Counted from the first letter of the stretch, positions 1 through 9,741 are shown. The stretch is 41,120 bases of DNA from Sperchopsis tessellata (GCA_033557685.1 JAWQRN010000076.1:1-41120); one strand, 5' to 3'. Translations and numbers: made by a program. The notes: generated by a model from the letters alone, not told the origin.

Positions 1-784
1 TATATATATATTAGTTATACTATTTTCACGTATGACTTGGCCGGTTAGCTCGATATTTGATTTATCAAATATTAAAATAACACATTCGTGTACGACTAAG
101 GAAGCTACAGATTCTTAAAGGTACACATTATTTACTAATTACTTATAGTTGTATACTGCATGCAGCAGGAAATGTTCACAGAACTTGATATTACTGAGGT
201 AAATGTAATATTTGGCCAATAAATTACAAAAAACATGCTTTCTTGAACGGTAAAAACATGGCCATTAGTTGCAGCTCCATTTGAGATATTTAATACAATT
301 TATTATACTTTATGCTTAAAATAAATAAAAAATACCTTTTTCAATGTCAGAAGGGCCAAAATATGAGATGTGTTCATTGCGGTGGGCATTTTCAGGATTA
401 CGGATGAAAATATCAACGACTGTCCCTAGAAACCAGCGTGAGGAAATTTGAGAGAATAATTTATCACTTCTCGTCCATCACCATTTCATACTTTGAATAG
501 AGACACATAAAAAGAATAAAAAATGCCGCTAATGTATATTTTGCAAAGTTGAATATATATTTCAAGCTAGTGTTTATAAAAATGAGTGATCAGTTTTTGA
601 ATCTCGTTACTCAAGAAATGTTTGCCAATGTAGTAGAGACGACAAATAATCCGTCTTATTTGACTAGGACAAACCATTCTGTGAACGCAATTTTATTAAT
701 AGTACATGGAACGTGAAATTGTTATAATTAAATAATTTCTGGGGTAATAAGAATTAAAATAGACACAAAAATTGCGAAAGAATA
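1..784. other. AT-rich stretch, no gene seen
   Basis: The sequence opens with a short TA run and then AT-rich DNA full of stops in all frames. The only hint of coding is at 369-404 on the plus strand, where CVHCGGHFQDYG resembles the zinc-knuckle end of a LINE ORF1 protein. It is followed at once by a stop and has no supporting flank, so I do not call it. Confidence 0.5.
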
Positions 785-915
785 AGCCTTCGGAGATATG
801 TTAGCTGTTTCCGTGTGGGAAACGTTCGCAAGTACCGATATTTCGTCCATTATTACAATGAACATTTTCAAGGCGAGCAATGTTATTTTATTGAACATCA
901 CTCACATTAAAAACG
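785..915 (-). repeat. Penelope-type terminal repeat fragment, copy 1
   Basis: About 130 bp related to 8100-8225 and 38940-39060. The shared core on the plus strand is an ATTTCGTCC-like block, a short loop, then ATTTTCAAGGCGAG and an AATGTTA block. Read on the minus strand this is a CTGAnGATG-like segment followed ~15 nt later by GAAA, the arrangement seen in the terminal repeats of many Penelope-like elements. The copy is diverged (TTGAAAATG where CTGAAGATG would be expected). Assignment to Penelope is inferred from the pattern and from the Penelope coding remnant at 7.5-8.3 kb. Confidence 0.4.
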
Positions 916-999
916 TCCTTTGTAATAGTGGGCACCTACACAATTTTCAGCCGGAAACAACATTCTTAGAAATAATAACCGGGGAAGTCTATTACATTT

Positions 1000-1745
1000 A
1001 ATATGTCAGAGCAGATTTTAGCAAAACGAATATTGTTTTAAATGGCACCTACACAATTATAACAAAGGCAAATTTTAAAATACAATGTGATACAAAGGAT
1101 AGCACTGTATGACGTGTAGTAGATTCGCAGACCAAATAGAGAGTGGTCTAATTTTAACACATTGAATATTTAAACAGCGGCATGCACGTTGTTCCTGTAT
1201 ATCTTTTTCTACACCCAGAAATTTGAATAAGTGGTTTTTAGATCACCACCCTTTGGATATACGGATAATGTGCTGTGGAAATATTTATAGAACATGGTAA
1301 GTTTATTACATATATCAATTTATAACAAAATTTACCTACTTTACAATTTAAACGAAGTATTTTATTTATACGAACAATACAGATAAATTTTACTACTATT
1401 AAGATATTTAACCAGTAAATATACGAGGTCTGGTATTTTTGTAAACAACTGGCGTTGAATCTTTTTATTAACTACACTTGTCTGCGTCATTTTTGAGGTC
1501 AAAACTTTTATAGCTGTTCTTTTATATTTAGTGCATGCTGATATCCAATATATAACCCATTTTTTTCAATCAGGTCAGCCTTTTTTAATACCTTGAGTTT
1601 TAAAAAGTAAGTATTACGGAAATAAATCAGATAACGGTTATGAAAGTATGATGTCTACTGTCCCAAAGCAGACTTACATTCACATCAGATGTACACTAAA
1701 TATATTATAATGTACATAAATACAGTTAATATGGAAGAAACGGCT
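1000..1745. other. AT-rich stretch, no gene seen
   Basis: Nothing coding is recognised. A perfect 15-bp word, GGCACCTACACAATT, occurs at 931-945 and again at 1044-1058 in the same orientation, ~113 bp apart. This could be a target-site or tandem remnant, but it is too short to assign. Confidence 0.5.
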
Positions 1746-1750
1746 TTTTC

Positions 1751-2732
1751 AGAAATTTTGGTAACAAGATCGCTTCTGTTCCAGTGGGTCATCCGGTACA
1801 GATAACTGAAATTTATAGTAAAATGTTCCATTTGCTAACTGCTATGAACTATAAACATCACAACTGAAATATGTGCGAAGACCTAAAGGTATGTTGGTTC
1901 GGCATTGTTTAAATTGTACTTGCTCATTGTATTAATTTTATAACTATGTTATAAATTACATATATAGCTAGTTAACACTATAAGTAATTGCAGGTTTTGT
2001 CTTTAATGCTGGGTATACAAGGCTGCTACACTAAATATCCCTATTATTTATGCCTGTGGAATAGTCAAGAAGACAAGGAGCGCTATGCCAAACGTGTCTG
2101 GGAAGCAATACCTGGCATGAAACTAGGTTCGCACTATGTTCTCTCACAAGCTCTCGTGGATCGTCAGAAAATTATACATCCGTCGCTCCACAACAAACTT
2201 GCTCTTACGAAAAATTTTCTCAAGACATTCAACAAGGAAAGTAGAGTTTTTGCTGTCCTAAATCAGAAAGTTTCACGAGTCAGAGAAGCCAAAGTAAAGG
2301 CTGGTAGTTTTGAAGGCCTCAGATCAGGGAACTTAAGAAAGATGCTAAATTTGATGAGAGTATAGAAGAAGATGGGAAAAATACCTAGCACGGATTGTAA
2401 TCAATAATCAAGAACTTTGTGGGCAAACATAGAAGGTCGGAGTATGAATTTGTTGTTGAGGAACTCTTGCGAAGATTTCAGATTCTTGGTGCACGTATGT
2501 CCATAAAGATGCACTTTCTCAGCACGCATTCAGAGTACTTTCCTGAAAACTTGAGGATTACAGCGAGGAGCAAGGTGAGCACTTTCATCAAGACATTATA
2601 ATGATGGATGAGAGGTTCCAGGGTCGCTGGGATGTGACCATGCTTGCAGACTATTACTGCATGCCTCAAGAGACATGTTCCATATGCAAGAACATACGAA
2701 AATCCTCTAAATGGTCTTTTCTTCTACAATAA
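1751..2732 (+). pseudogene. Decayed copy of a repetitive arthropod protein family (function unknown), two exons
   Basis: Two coding blocks match a protein family I recognise as recurrent in insect and other arthropod genomes, usually left as uncharacterised. I know no function and do not assign one. Exon 1 (about 1751-1888) reads GNKIASVPVGHPV and later NMCEDLK, with one in-frame TGA where the family usually has Trp. Exon 2 starts at 1994 (VLSLMLGIQGCYTKYP), continues through PLVD-like and LHNKLAL blocks to about 2365, shifts frame, then gives ARMSIKMHFLSTHSEYFPEN and, after another shift near 2570, FHQDIIMMDERFQGRWDV and MLADYY, ending with a stop at 2730-2732. The apparent start near 1988 is only a TTG inside the splice acceptor. 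At least two frameshifts and one stop make this copy dead. The intron means it was not made by retroposition of a spliced mRNA. Confidence 0.7.
1889..1993 (+). other. Spliceosomal-type intron (105 nt) in the repetitive gene family copy
   Basis: The upstream block ends ...GAC CTA AAG at 1888. It is followed by a GTATGT donor, an AT-rich body, and an acceptor TAATTGCAG ending at 1993. Joining the flanks keeps the frame (phase 0) and gives DLK-VLSLMLG, which continues the family alignment I recall. The intron interior has stops in the coding frame. Confidence 0.65.
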
Positions 2733-2747
2733 TAGTGATTCTGTATC

Positions 2748-2752
<5 letters not shown>

Positions 2753-2799
<47 letters not shown>
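2753..2799. repeat. (TA)n microsatellite
   Basis: About 47 bp of uninterrupted AT dinucleotides, directly after the end of the repetitive gene copy. Confidence 0.95.
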
Positions 2800-2800
<1 letters not shown>

Positions 2801-3145
2801 TTTACACTTAATTCAAGTCTAAGTCTGCTTTGTGACCATACACATCATAGTTTCATAACCGTTATATGATTTACTTCCATAATACCTTCCATAATAACTT
2901 TCTAAAAATCGAGGTAGTAGAACAACCTGAACTGATTTAGAAAAATGGATTATATTTTTGCATTCAGCATGCACTACGTATAAAAAACTACTATAAAAAT
3001 CTTGCCCCATAAAAAATTAAACCGCAGGCCAGTGCCATTAATATATTTTCCGGTGATTATTATTCTCTATAATGACCACCTTCTAAAAATACACTTCCTA
3101 TTTGCAGGAAATACTACATATATGTACAATTGTATATAAACGAGG
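2800..3145. other. No gene seen
   Basis: AT-rich DNA with only short chance open frames on the minus strand. 2820-2960 resembles 1590-1700 in wording (phrases such as TCATAACCGTTAT and its complement recur), which suggests a diverged inverted repeat flanking the gene-family copy, but the match is short. Confidence 0.4.
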
Positions 3146-3149
3146 CTAA

Positions 3150-3612
3150 CATGGAAAAGATTGAGGCATTGAAAGCTATGTGAGCACTCAAAATAGGATG
3201 ATCTAAGCGGTGAAATGAAAAATCTTAACAGTGAAGTAAATAGTATAGTAAACAAATTGAGTGGTTAAATGAACAACCAAAATAGTAAATAAAATCTTAA
3301 GTGAAATAGAAGAAAAATTAACAAATCATACATCTGAATTAAAAAAAATGATAAAAAATTACCGATATGAACAAATGAATAGCAAAATTTTTAAAGTTAG
3401 TGTCACCGAAATAGAAGATGTGAAGCGTTCATTTAAAGAGAAATATCAGAAAATTTACCTTGAACTTCAAGATCTATACGTCATCATCTTATGTCAACGA
3501 TTAAAGTCTCCAACTTTTTACAGAATAACAGATTCTGCTGATAGCGCCAGTAAATTCTCAGGAAGATTATGAGAAATTAGCAGCGGCGTTAGAAACAGAT
3601 ACAACACATGTT
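3150..3612 (+). pseudogene. Probable Gypsy-type gag remnant
   Basis: Starting at ATGGAAAAGATTGAGGCATT the plus strand gives a broken, Lys/Glu/Asn-rich, coiled-coil-like N-terminus (MEKIEALKAM, then LNSEVNSIVNKL) in several frames. Near 3548 it gives APVNSQEDYEKLAAALE. The block EDYEKLAAALET resembles the EDYxxLVAALExRFG motif of insect Gypsy gag proteins, and a charged coiled-coil N-terminus is usual for them. Frame changes and stops are frequent and the part after the motif is lost. The same class of element is seen at 25.9-27.2 and 38.6-38.9 kb. Identification rests mostly on the one motif. Confidence 0.38.
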
Positions 3613-3910
3613 CTTAGCATAGAAGTATACTATTTTCTCGAATGGTTTATTATTCTCTCCAATCATCGCTTTCTGCGAATTCACTAGTTATTTCCAGAAT
3701 AAACTAGATGTATAAGATTGTGTATAAATAGAAATATTTTTTAATATTTAAGTTTATTGTTAAAAAATATTAAAGCCAGCAATATCTGAATATGTGATTA
3801 TGCTGCGAATGAATTTACAAAGAGATTGTGTATAGTTTAGTTTAAAAAGAGATTTTGTCTATGAAATTGAGATGTGACAAAGCTGTATTGAATAATATTG
3901 TATTTACTAT
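3613..3910. other. No gene seen
   Basis: AT-rich spacer between the gag remnant and the SINE; no motif recognised. Confidence 0.5.
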
Positions 3911-3911
3911 G

Positions 3912-4196
3912 AAGTGTTTAGGCGAGCCAACTAAGCGTGAGATCTCGGGTTCTAGTACCAGAGAAGATCGCCTTTTTGTGATTAGGGAAAAGTTTTTGTA
4001 GTGCTCGTCTTCCAGGGGGGACGTAAAACAATGTGTCCCGTGTATTGTAGGTAAAAGGAAGACCATGTGCACGTAAAAGAACCCAATTCCAGTTGAAACA
4101 CTGGATGCGGAACAATTCTCAGGTGAGGGATCCTAATCACTGGCGTCGGGGATTAGCCATAACAGCAGAAATAGGTCGACGATAAATAAACAAATA
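3912..4196 (+). repeat. tRNA-derived SINE
   Basis: A ~285-bp block of higher GC than its surroundings. The 5' part carries a polymerase III B-box-like GGTTCTAGTACC at 3948-3959, with GAGATCTCGG just before it, as in tRNA heads. The body contains CGTCTTCCAGGGGGGACGT and GTAAAAGAACCCAATTCC, phrases I recall from widespread arthropod tRNA-SINEs. The 3' end is CAGCAGAAATAGGTCGACGA followed by a TAAATAAACAAATAA tail. A second copy of the 3' end lies at 13830-13892. The A box is weak, so this copy is probably inactive. Confidence 0.75.
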
Positions 4197-4199
4197 ATC

Positions 4200-5805
4200 T
4201 AACAAACATATATTATAAACTGTTTTTGTATAGACCATTTTTTTATTAATTTAATTCTCTAGTGTTATATACTGACAGATAATATGTTTAATTTATCTAC
4301 GCTATATAAGCTAATACTGATATTTTGGATAAGAATTAGGATATAGTATATATGTTATATTTATTTATAACCAAGCTTAGGACAAACTACATGGTGTATA
4401 AGACTTTACAGAAAATTACTTAAAATTAATTACTAAACTTTATATGTTACATATCTTTAGAGCTAATTTGTATATTCGTCGTTTTTCAGGTATGCACTGC
4501 CATCATAACGGTAAATGCATGAAAATCCCTATATTTGTACAAAATAGTTAATGTTGCGTATTTCGATTTAATAGCTATTTTATGTAATTTGTTCAAAAAT
4601 TAGATTACTTATTCAAGTACACAATCCATTTACAAAACTAAATACAATTATAATAATTAAAATAAAAGTTTGGAAAACTCAGAAATGTATCTCGATTCAT
4701 GCATCGGCACAAAACATTACAAACCTTGAATACTAGTTTCTTGTTTTCATTGGTACTACTAAAAGCACGCTGCCTGTATTTTGGTATAATTTGAGTTATA
4801 TTTGATATAACAATTGCTAGTGTTACCATATTTTGAACAGTTGATTAAGCTCTGTTTCTTTTTTTTTATACCTTTGTATGTATCATGTAAAAATAATCTA
4901 ATTTAAACCTGATTAGTATTTTCACTTTTCTAATGCCAACTTATAGAGACATGCACGTATAAACATTAAAACAACCTATCTATTAACCGATTAAATATGT
5001 ATAAAATGAAGAGCATCAGTTCTAGCTGCATGTGCCTAGCATATAAAAATAAATTAGAATTAAATCAAAATAGGCTGCTATTATATTTCAATTTAACACT
5101 CATAAAGCATACAAATAAGTTAGTTGTTATAATATATTCAATTCATAGAAATTGTAAAAGTATTTGCAACTTAATACATACTTGAATATAATACTAACGT
5201 CCGTGGTGAGCTCACATTAGGTTATTTTACTTAAGAACTAGCTTATTAAAAAAATCAATTCCTTTAGATGACACTGACATAATAGTTTCGCACTTTCCAA
5301 GTCACATGTTCTGAAGATCATTGTTGAGCATGCTATCATGCAATATATGACTTTATAACAGTATTTTGCGTCGGTGGGAATTTAATATTGCAAGGAAAGA
5401 AATTGTTATCCCGCTATACTATTAAAGTTTAATTAACTGATATCTTCGTGAATAGGATTTTAAAAAAGGAAACAAATCAACAAATTCATAATTGTTATTT
5501 TTTCGCCGACGCAACATCCTATATCTTTTCACTTACAGGTATTTTGGTTGTACTCTATAGTTCAGTTAAATGATTTTTACCTATCATGCTCATGAATGCT
5601 TTCCTTGTGTACTGCATGGCGGACTAACACTGCTCTCGGCTTCATTCAATGACTATATTTCACCATCTATCTCTCTCTTTCACTTTCACTTTTAGTCATC
5701 GCCACTCATGTACGTGGTATGCAGAGTTGCATAGTTAGTGATATTGTACTTTTGAAATGGTTATGGTTCTTATGAGATTTGTAACAATCTTAAGTTTTCT
5801 CCTTT
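4200..5805. other. AT-rich stretch, no gene seen
   Basis: About 1.6 kb without a recognisable motif on either strand. The open frames here are short, Asn/Ile/Tyr/Lys-rich chance readings. A pyrimidine-rich CTATCTCTCTCTTTCACTTT patch lies near 5665. Confidence 0.6.
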
Positions 5806-5826
5806 TTCACGACCGACACAGCAGTA

Positions 5827-6490
5827 TTGTTGATATAGTGACCCATTTGTACTTCCCTTGGCTAATTTGAATATTATTCATACTCACATTAGTTTTATAA
5901 ACTAACATCGTCCTCTTTGTTGCAATCTCAGCATTAATTTTTATTTGTGGATTATGGGAAATCTTGCATATGTCCCAGCAGCCCATGCCAACGGGGAGTG
6001 CCGGACTCTTACCGACTAAAACCCACCCCCTGCCATCTCGTTTATCATACTGGAATCGAATTTGCATATATTTACTGTGAAACTTGTCCAATGCTCATAG
6101 TGGAAAATTTCTTCTACCACGAGGTAAGTCTATTTCCAAGTTTCTTTCGACCTACTAATCCTTCTATCATCTTTTCTTCAGTGAATGTCCTTGTCATTGC
6201 TCTGGTGTACTCGCTTATGTCTTCATTCCATCTGAAGTATTCGAAAAGCGTATACTTTACGTCATATTTTTCTCTGCAGTAGGTACGTTCATTGGAGTCT
6301 ACTCTTTTACGATCGAGAGGTATCTTCGTAAGCATCCATGTACCGAGAGGGCTTAAGTCAGGTAATAGTCTACCTCGCCAAACAGTCTGTTTTGTTGATC
6401 AAGTGACCCAATAGCACTTCTATATTCATAGTCATATTAGTTTTATAAACTTACATCTTATCCTGTGTTGGCATCTCAGCATAATTAATA
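5827..6490. mobile_element. Direct-repeat-bounded small element (TRIM-like?)
   Basis: Two direct repeats, 5827-5940 and 6392-6487, share TTGTTGAT.AAGTGACCCA at the left, ATTAGTTTTATAAAC in the middle and ATCTCAGCAT near the right end, with one ~15-bp gap. They enclose ~450 bp. The enclosed block is richer in GC and holds a minus-strand open frame of 73 codons at 6114-6335 that I do not recognise, plus a GTCGGTAAGAGTCCGGCACT-like segment (minus strand, near 5995-6020). Terminal repeats of ~100 bp around a few hundred non-coding bases is the layout of terminal-repeat retrotransposons in miniature, but I see no clear primer-binding site or polypurine tract. A partial tandem duplication of a host repeat is the main alternative. 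Confidence 0.4.
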
Positions 6491-6734
6491 TAGAATGCAA
6501 TGACTATTATTACATTATTGATGAATTTTGTATTGTTACCTAACATAACGTGCCGATCATCCATAATATAGTTTCGCATTTTTATATAACTTTATCTTAC
6601 AATTCATCTCTTGCTTTTTAAATTAAAGTATAATTTTTCCAACTACGCTTAATCATGGACATATAACTTTTAACAATGGTGGAATTTTAAAAATTTATAT
6701 ATATATATACATATAAGAACGAGCTTATAATAAG

Positions 6735-6765
6735 GTTTCGACCGATATCCTTAGGCCATCATCAG
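6735..6765 (-). ncRNA. Hammerhead-like motif in a Penelope-type terminal region
   Basis: On the minus strand CTGATGA (6765-6759) is followed by T, GGCC (6757-6754), a 10-nt loop, GGTC (6743-6740) and GAAAC (6739-6735). GGCC can pair with GGTC (one G-T wobble). This reproduces the CUGAUGA-stem II-GAAA order of hammerhead ribozymes, which are known from terminal repeats of Penelope-like elements. It lies downstream of a Penelope coding remnant on the same strand, as expected. Against it, one extra U sits between CUGAUGA and stem II, and I cannot find a convincing stem I; only a small CTTA/TAAG hairpin follows GAAAC. It may be a decayed copy. Confidence 0.33.
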
Positions 6766-6779
6766 ATCGGCTAGTTGCT

Positions 6780-7505
6780 ATGTCTCTGACAGAACGAAGA
6801 GGTACATAAGTGTGATAATAGTCCGCTGCATACATGTATTTATACTTTTTTATTATTCTTTGGGAGCAGCAGCCAAGATAATTGTGAAATGGACGAAAGA
6901 TAAACTACTTTTGTTCTATACTAAACGTTTCGTCTTTTGTTTATAGACAAGGTCACTAGTCTGCAAAAACCAGAAAATATACATACTAGTATATTATATA
7001 AAAAAGATGTACAATTATCTAAAACGAATACTCACGAGAACGTGTAGTCCAATGAAAAATATATCAAATCATTGCTCAAGAAATTGTAAGGATATTAACA
7101 CGTATAAATATCACGTAGCACGAAGCCAAAAAGCTATTATTTTCATATTGGACGAAACAGGTTGGTGTAGAATTGATACCGCCATTAGTTTCTTGTCGGA
7201 AACGGTGCTGCTATACCGAGGGTTTACATATCCAGGATGGTACGGCAGTTTTACATGTGCTGGGACAGTGTCGGACTCAATAAATTCCGATGAAAATTTA
7301 TTCTTGGTGTCATGGAATATGACATCACAAAATTACTTCAATATCAATTCAAATTTTTAAATGTTAGTTTAAAATAGAATTTTACGCAATGAAAGAGAAA
7401 GGAAGAGGGATTGAATTCGTAAGAAATAAAATGGAGAGAGAGAGAGCAAACACGATAAAGATGGTAGAAAATTCATGTTAATGAGTTTGAAGGTGCAGGC
7501 TATTT
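6780..7505 (-). other. 3' flank of the Penelope-like element, no further gene seen
   Basis: Between the GIY-YIG stop codon at 7509-7511 and the hammerhead-like motif lie ~730 bp without recognised protein motifs. A plus-strand open frame of 117 codons (7007-7360) has no family resemblance I can name and runs antisense to the element, so I leave it unassigned. A short GAGA purine run lies near 7434-7447. Confidence 0.4.
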
Positions 7506-7508
7506 GAT

Positions 7509-8330
7509 TTATGCAACGGAAGCAAGTAAATAAAAGGTGGTACACAAGTTTTGTGTGTCCCTTTTAAAATTCATGGTATTCGGAGTAAGTTTGTTGCTAT
7601 TGTATGTCTCTAGAAGGATTCTCTTAGAGTAGAAGGGCGTGACTTCAAGAGTGTCAATATTATTAATATTGATTTTGTGACGTAATGTTTTGACATGTGT
7701 AGCCAGAGCAGAGTACCTAGGTTTTACAATAGAGTCACAAAATGCTGCTTTATTCGTATTTTAAACGTTATGGCCTACATAACAGAGATCATAGTTAAGA
7801 CAGTTAATACGATACATGACGTCACATTTTATTAAGTCGGGGATCTTGTCTTTCAAATATGAGCAGATGAACTTAACTTGTAATAAGGTATAATTAGATA
7901 TCGTTAGGTTAGAGTTGGAGAACACCTTAGCGATTTTTTTGTGTTAGGCCATCCACGTACGTAAACTTGCGATATAGTTTTTGAATCTGTGAGGTATTCG
8001 GATGACCCAGTTGTCTGGTCGGATGGAAAAAATCAACCTATGAATCGTCAATTTGGATGCATTTACCATGAATATCACATTTAAAAAAAAACACACCTAT
8101 ATGGGTGTTTCCAGGTGTAAACAATGTAGAGGCTCTGAACAGTTCTAACGTTTAGTTCATTGTTACCAAAGACATTTTCAAGGAGAGTGTTATTACTTCA
8201 ATGAATGAACGCATAGTTTGTGAACATTGTCATGTACCAGGTGATTATATGCGAAGATACTCATGTCCAAAAATTCAAACAGGTCATTGAGTTTTATAGC
8301 CGCCCCAAAAATATTAATAGCGACGATGGT
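7509..8330 (-). pseudogene. Penelope-like element: reverse transcriptase end and GIY-YIG endonuclease
   Basis: Reading the minus strand toward lower coordinates: LFEFLDMSIFA near 8220-8260 (an RT block like xxFLDLxI), an intruding repeat at 8100-8225, then DIHGKCIQIDDS and FFHPTRQLGHP (8070-7990, the post-catalytic RT region). After frame shifts comes SYLKDKIPDLIKCDVMYRI, then NCLNYDLCYVG (7860-7760). YRINCxxCxxxYVG is the GIY-YIG nuclease signature of Penelope-like elements. The frame then stays open except for one stop (V*N near 7760) through ALATHVKTLRHKI and PFYSKRILLETYNSNKLTPN to a stop at 7509-7511, matching the family's C-terminus in order and length. The catalytic RT part is not recognisable upstream. 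In these elements RT and endonuclease act together in target-primed insertion; this copy is dead. Confidence 0.72.
8100..8225 (-). repeat. Penelope-type terminal repeat fragment, copy 2, inside the RT remnant
   Basis: This segment shares with 38940-39060 the order GTGTAGAGGCTCTGA..A, ACGTTT/CGTTTAG, ATTTTCAAGG.GAGTG, and ACTT.AATGAATGAA. It sits between two RT blocks of the Penelope remnant (FEFLDMSIF upstream and DIHGKCIQ downstream), so it appears to be a later insertion, or alternatively a rearranged end of the same family. Confidence 0.5.
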
Positions 8331-8400
8331 TTTCAGCTTTCTACCACTTGGAGTAAACATCATTTTTCTGTTATCCTACGCTTGATATTAGCCATCAGAT
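8306..8400 (-). repeat. Dispersed repeat, inverted partner of 9038-9120
   Basis: The minus strand reads CCAAGTGGTAGAAAGCTGAA then AACCATCGTCGCTATTAATATTTTTGG. The plus strand at 9071-9118 reads CCAAGTGATTGAAAGTTGAA then AACCACCATCCCCATTATTATTGTTTGG. Weaker similarity (CTGATGGCTAAT against CTGGCGGCCATT) extends upstream. The two copies face each other across ~650 bp. I do not know the family. Confidence 0.5.
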
Positions 8401-8419
8401 TGGACTGGTAACGTTCTAA

Positions 8420-9730
8420 AGAGCACTACTGTCCTTACCTATATAGCTAGAAACAGACCGGGTCCGTATCAATGTGTTGAGTTCATTCATAAAAATATCA
8501 TTAATCAACAGTAGATAAAAACTGGAAAACGTCTTTTTAATCGATGGTGTGCAAAATATTTTTCAGTTCAAACGAATAATACTATAAATGTGACAACGGA
8601 TGGAATTAATATGTTTTAGGTGACCTGCTTTATGGATGTGCAAAATCAACTAAGTAATACGAAATTTTAGTAAATAATTGCAATAACGACTTTGAGAATA
8701 ACAAAAACTTTTATAAACTACTACCCCTTACAGTACACCTTAATGACAACTTTCAGTTTCATAATAATTTGGTAGAAAATTCTGATAATACGCTTTATGG
8801 CTAGAGTATAAATTATCCATTGAAATCAGATTACCATGTGTATTGTAAGATAATTGATTGTATAAATGATTCCACGCAGGTAAACATGGAAGCAAACCGA
8901 TATAAATTCGAGAGGTATAGCATCATCCCGCAGATAAAATTTTTAATAAAATGCGTATCAACCATGACTGATAGATATTCTTACATGGCTTGCCTATCAC
9001 AATTGGTCGTTAACTAAATTATCAATATTAACTCACACTGGCGGCCATTGTAGAAAAAGTAAATTGCCATCCAAGTGATTGAAAGTTGAAAACCACCATC
9101 CCCATTATTATTGTTTGGTGAATTACAAACATAAATGGCTTATCTGAAAGACTTTCGTATCTTCAAACATAATTGTAAATTGTAAGTATAAGAAGGTCAA
9201 AGTGATAACTGAAATATGCCAAAATGTGTGCATCGGTATTGGATTAATTTCGATGATGTGGAAAATAAGACTGCGAGCAATCTATTGAGAGAGAGAGTTA
9301 GATTTAAATAAATTGGATTATGTCCACGTAATGAAAAAACATAACAGGAGTGACAATATATTTCCACTACTAGTAGCGCCCAAACTATAAAATTATAAAA
9401 CTCACTTCGACGTACAAAGGCTAAGACTCTCGTATCTTCAAACACAATGATATGACCATTGTGACAATGGCTGATTAAATAATATCATCAAAACAAGTAC
9501 AGTATACGTGCCCCCAAATTACGCAGATGCCAGACAACAGGCAGATATTCCCCCTAATCCACAGTTGGCTTTACAAGATTCTGAAAACACCATTGAAATT
9601 TTCCTTTAAGAAATCAGAAATATTTAATGTTTTATAAGATTACCAAAACTGGAATTATTCTCGGATAATCAAAAAGACATATTAATATTTTTTCACAAAA
9701 CTTGCGTACGGTGCTAATATCAACTATGAT
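8420..9730. other. No gene seen; short repeats
   Basis: This holds the plus-strand copy of the inverted repeat (9038-9120). It also holds a ~30-bp direct repeat, AAGACTTTCGTATCTTCAAA at 9150 and AAGACTCTCGTATCTTCAAA at 9423. At 9634 the plus strand reads IRLPKLELF, a phrase seen near the start of some LTR-retrotransposon gag proteins, without supporting flank. No gene is called. Confidence 0.45.
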
Positions 9731-9741
9731 GATGCGCCCTA

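Noticed and set aside
369..404. CVHCGGHFQDYG, a zinc-knuckle-like phrase
   Set aside because: A single CxxC with no second knuckle and an immediate stop; not enough to call an ORF1 remnant.
3940..3975. Possible tRNA gene (B-box-like GGTTCTAGTACC)
   Set aside because: No cloverleaf can be closed around it, and the downstream body and tail are those of a SINE.
3842..4115. Two overlapping minus-strand open frames (76 and 65 codons)
   Set aside because: They are antisense readings of the tRNA-derived SINE, which has no protein-coding capacity.
7007..7360. 117-codon plus-strand open frame
   Set aside because: It runs antisense through the 3' flank of the Penelope remnant; no domain recognised and no splice or promoter context that I can support.
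9634..9715. IRLPKLELF phrase resembling the start of BEL/Pao-type gag proteins
   Set aside because: Nine residues only, with no further gag or pol motif on either side; likely chance or too decayed to claim.
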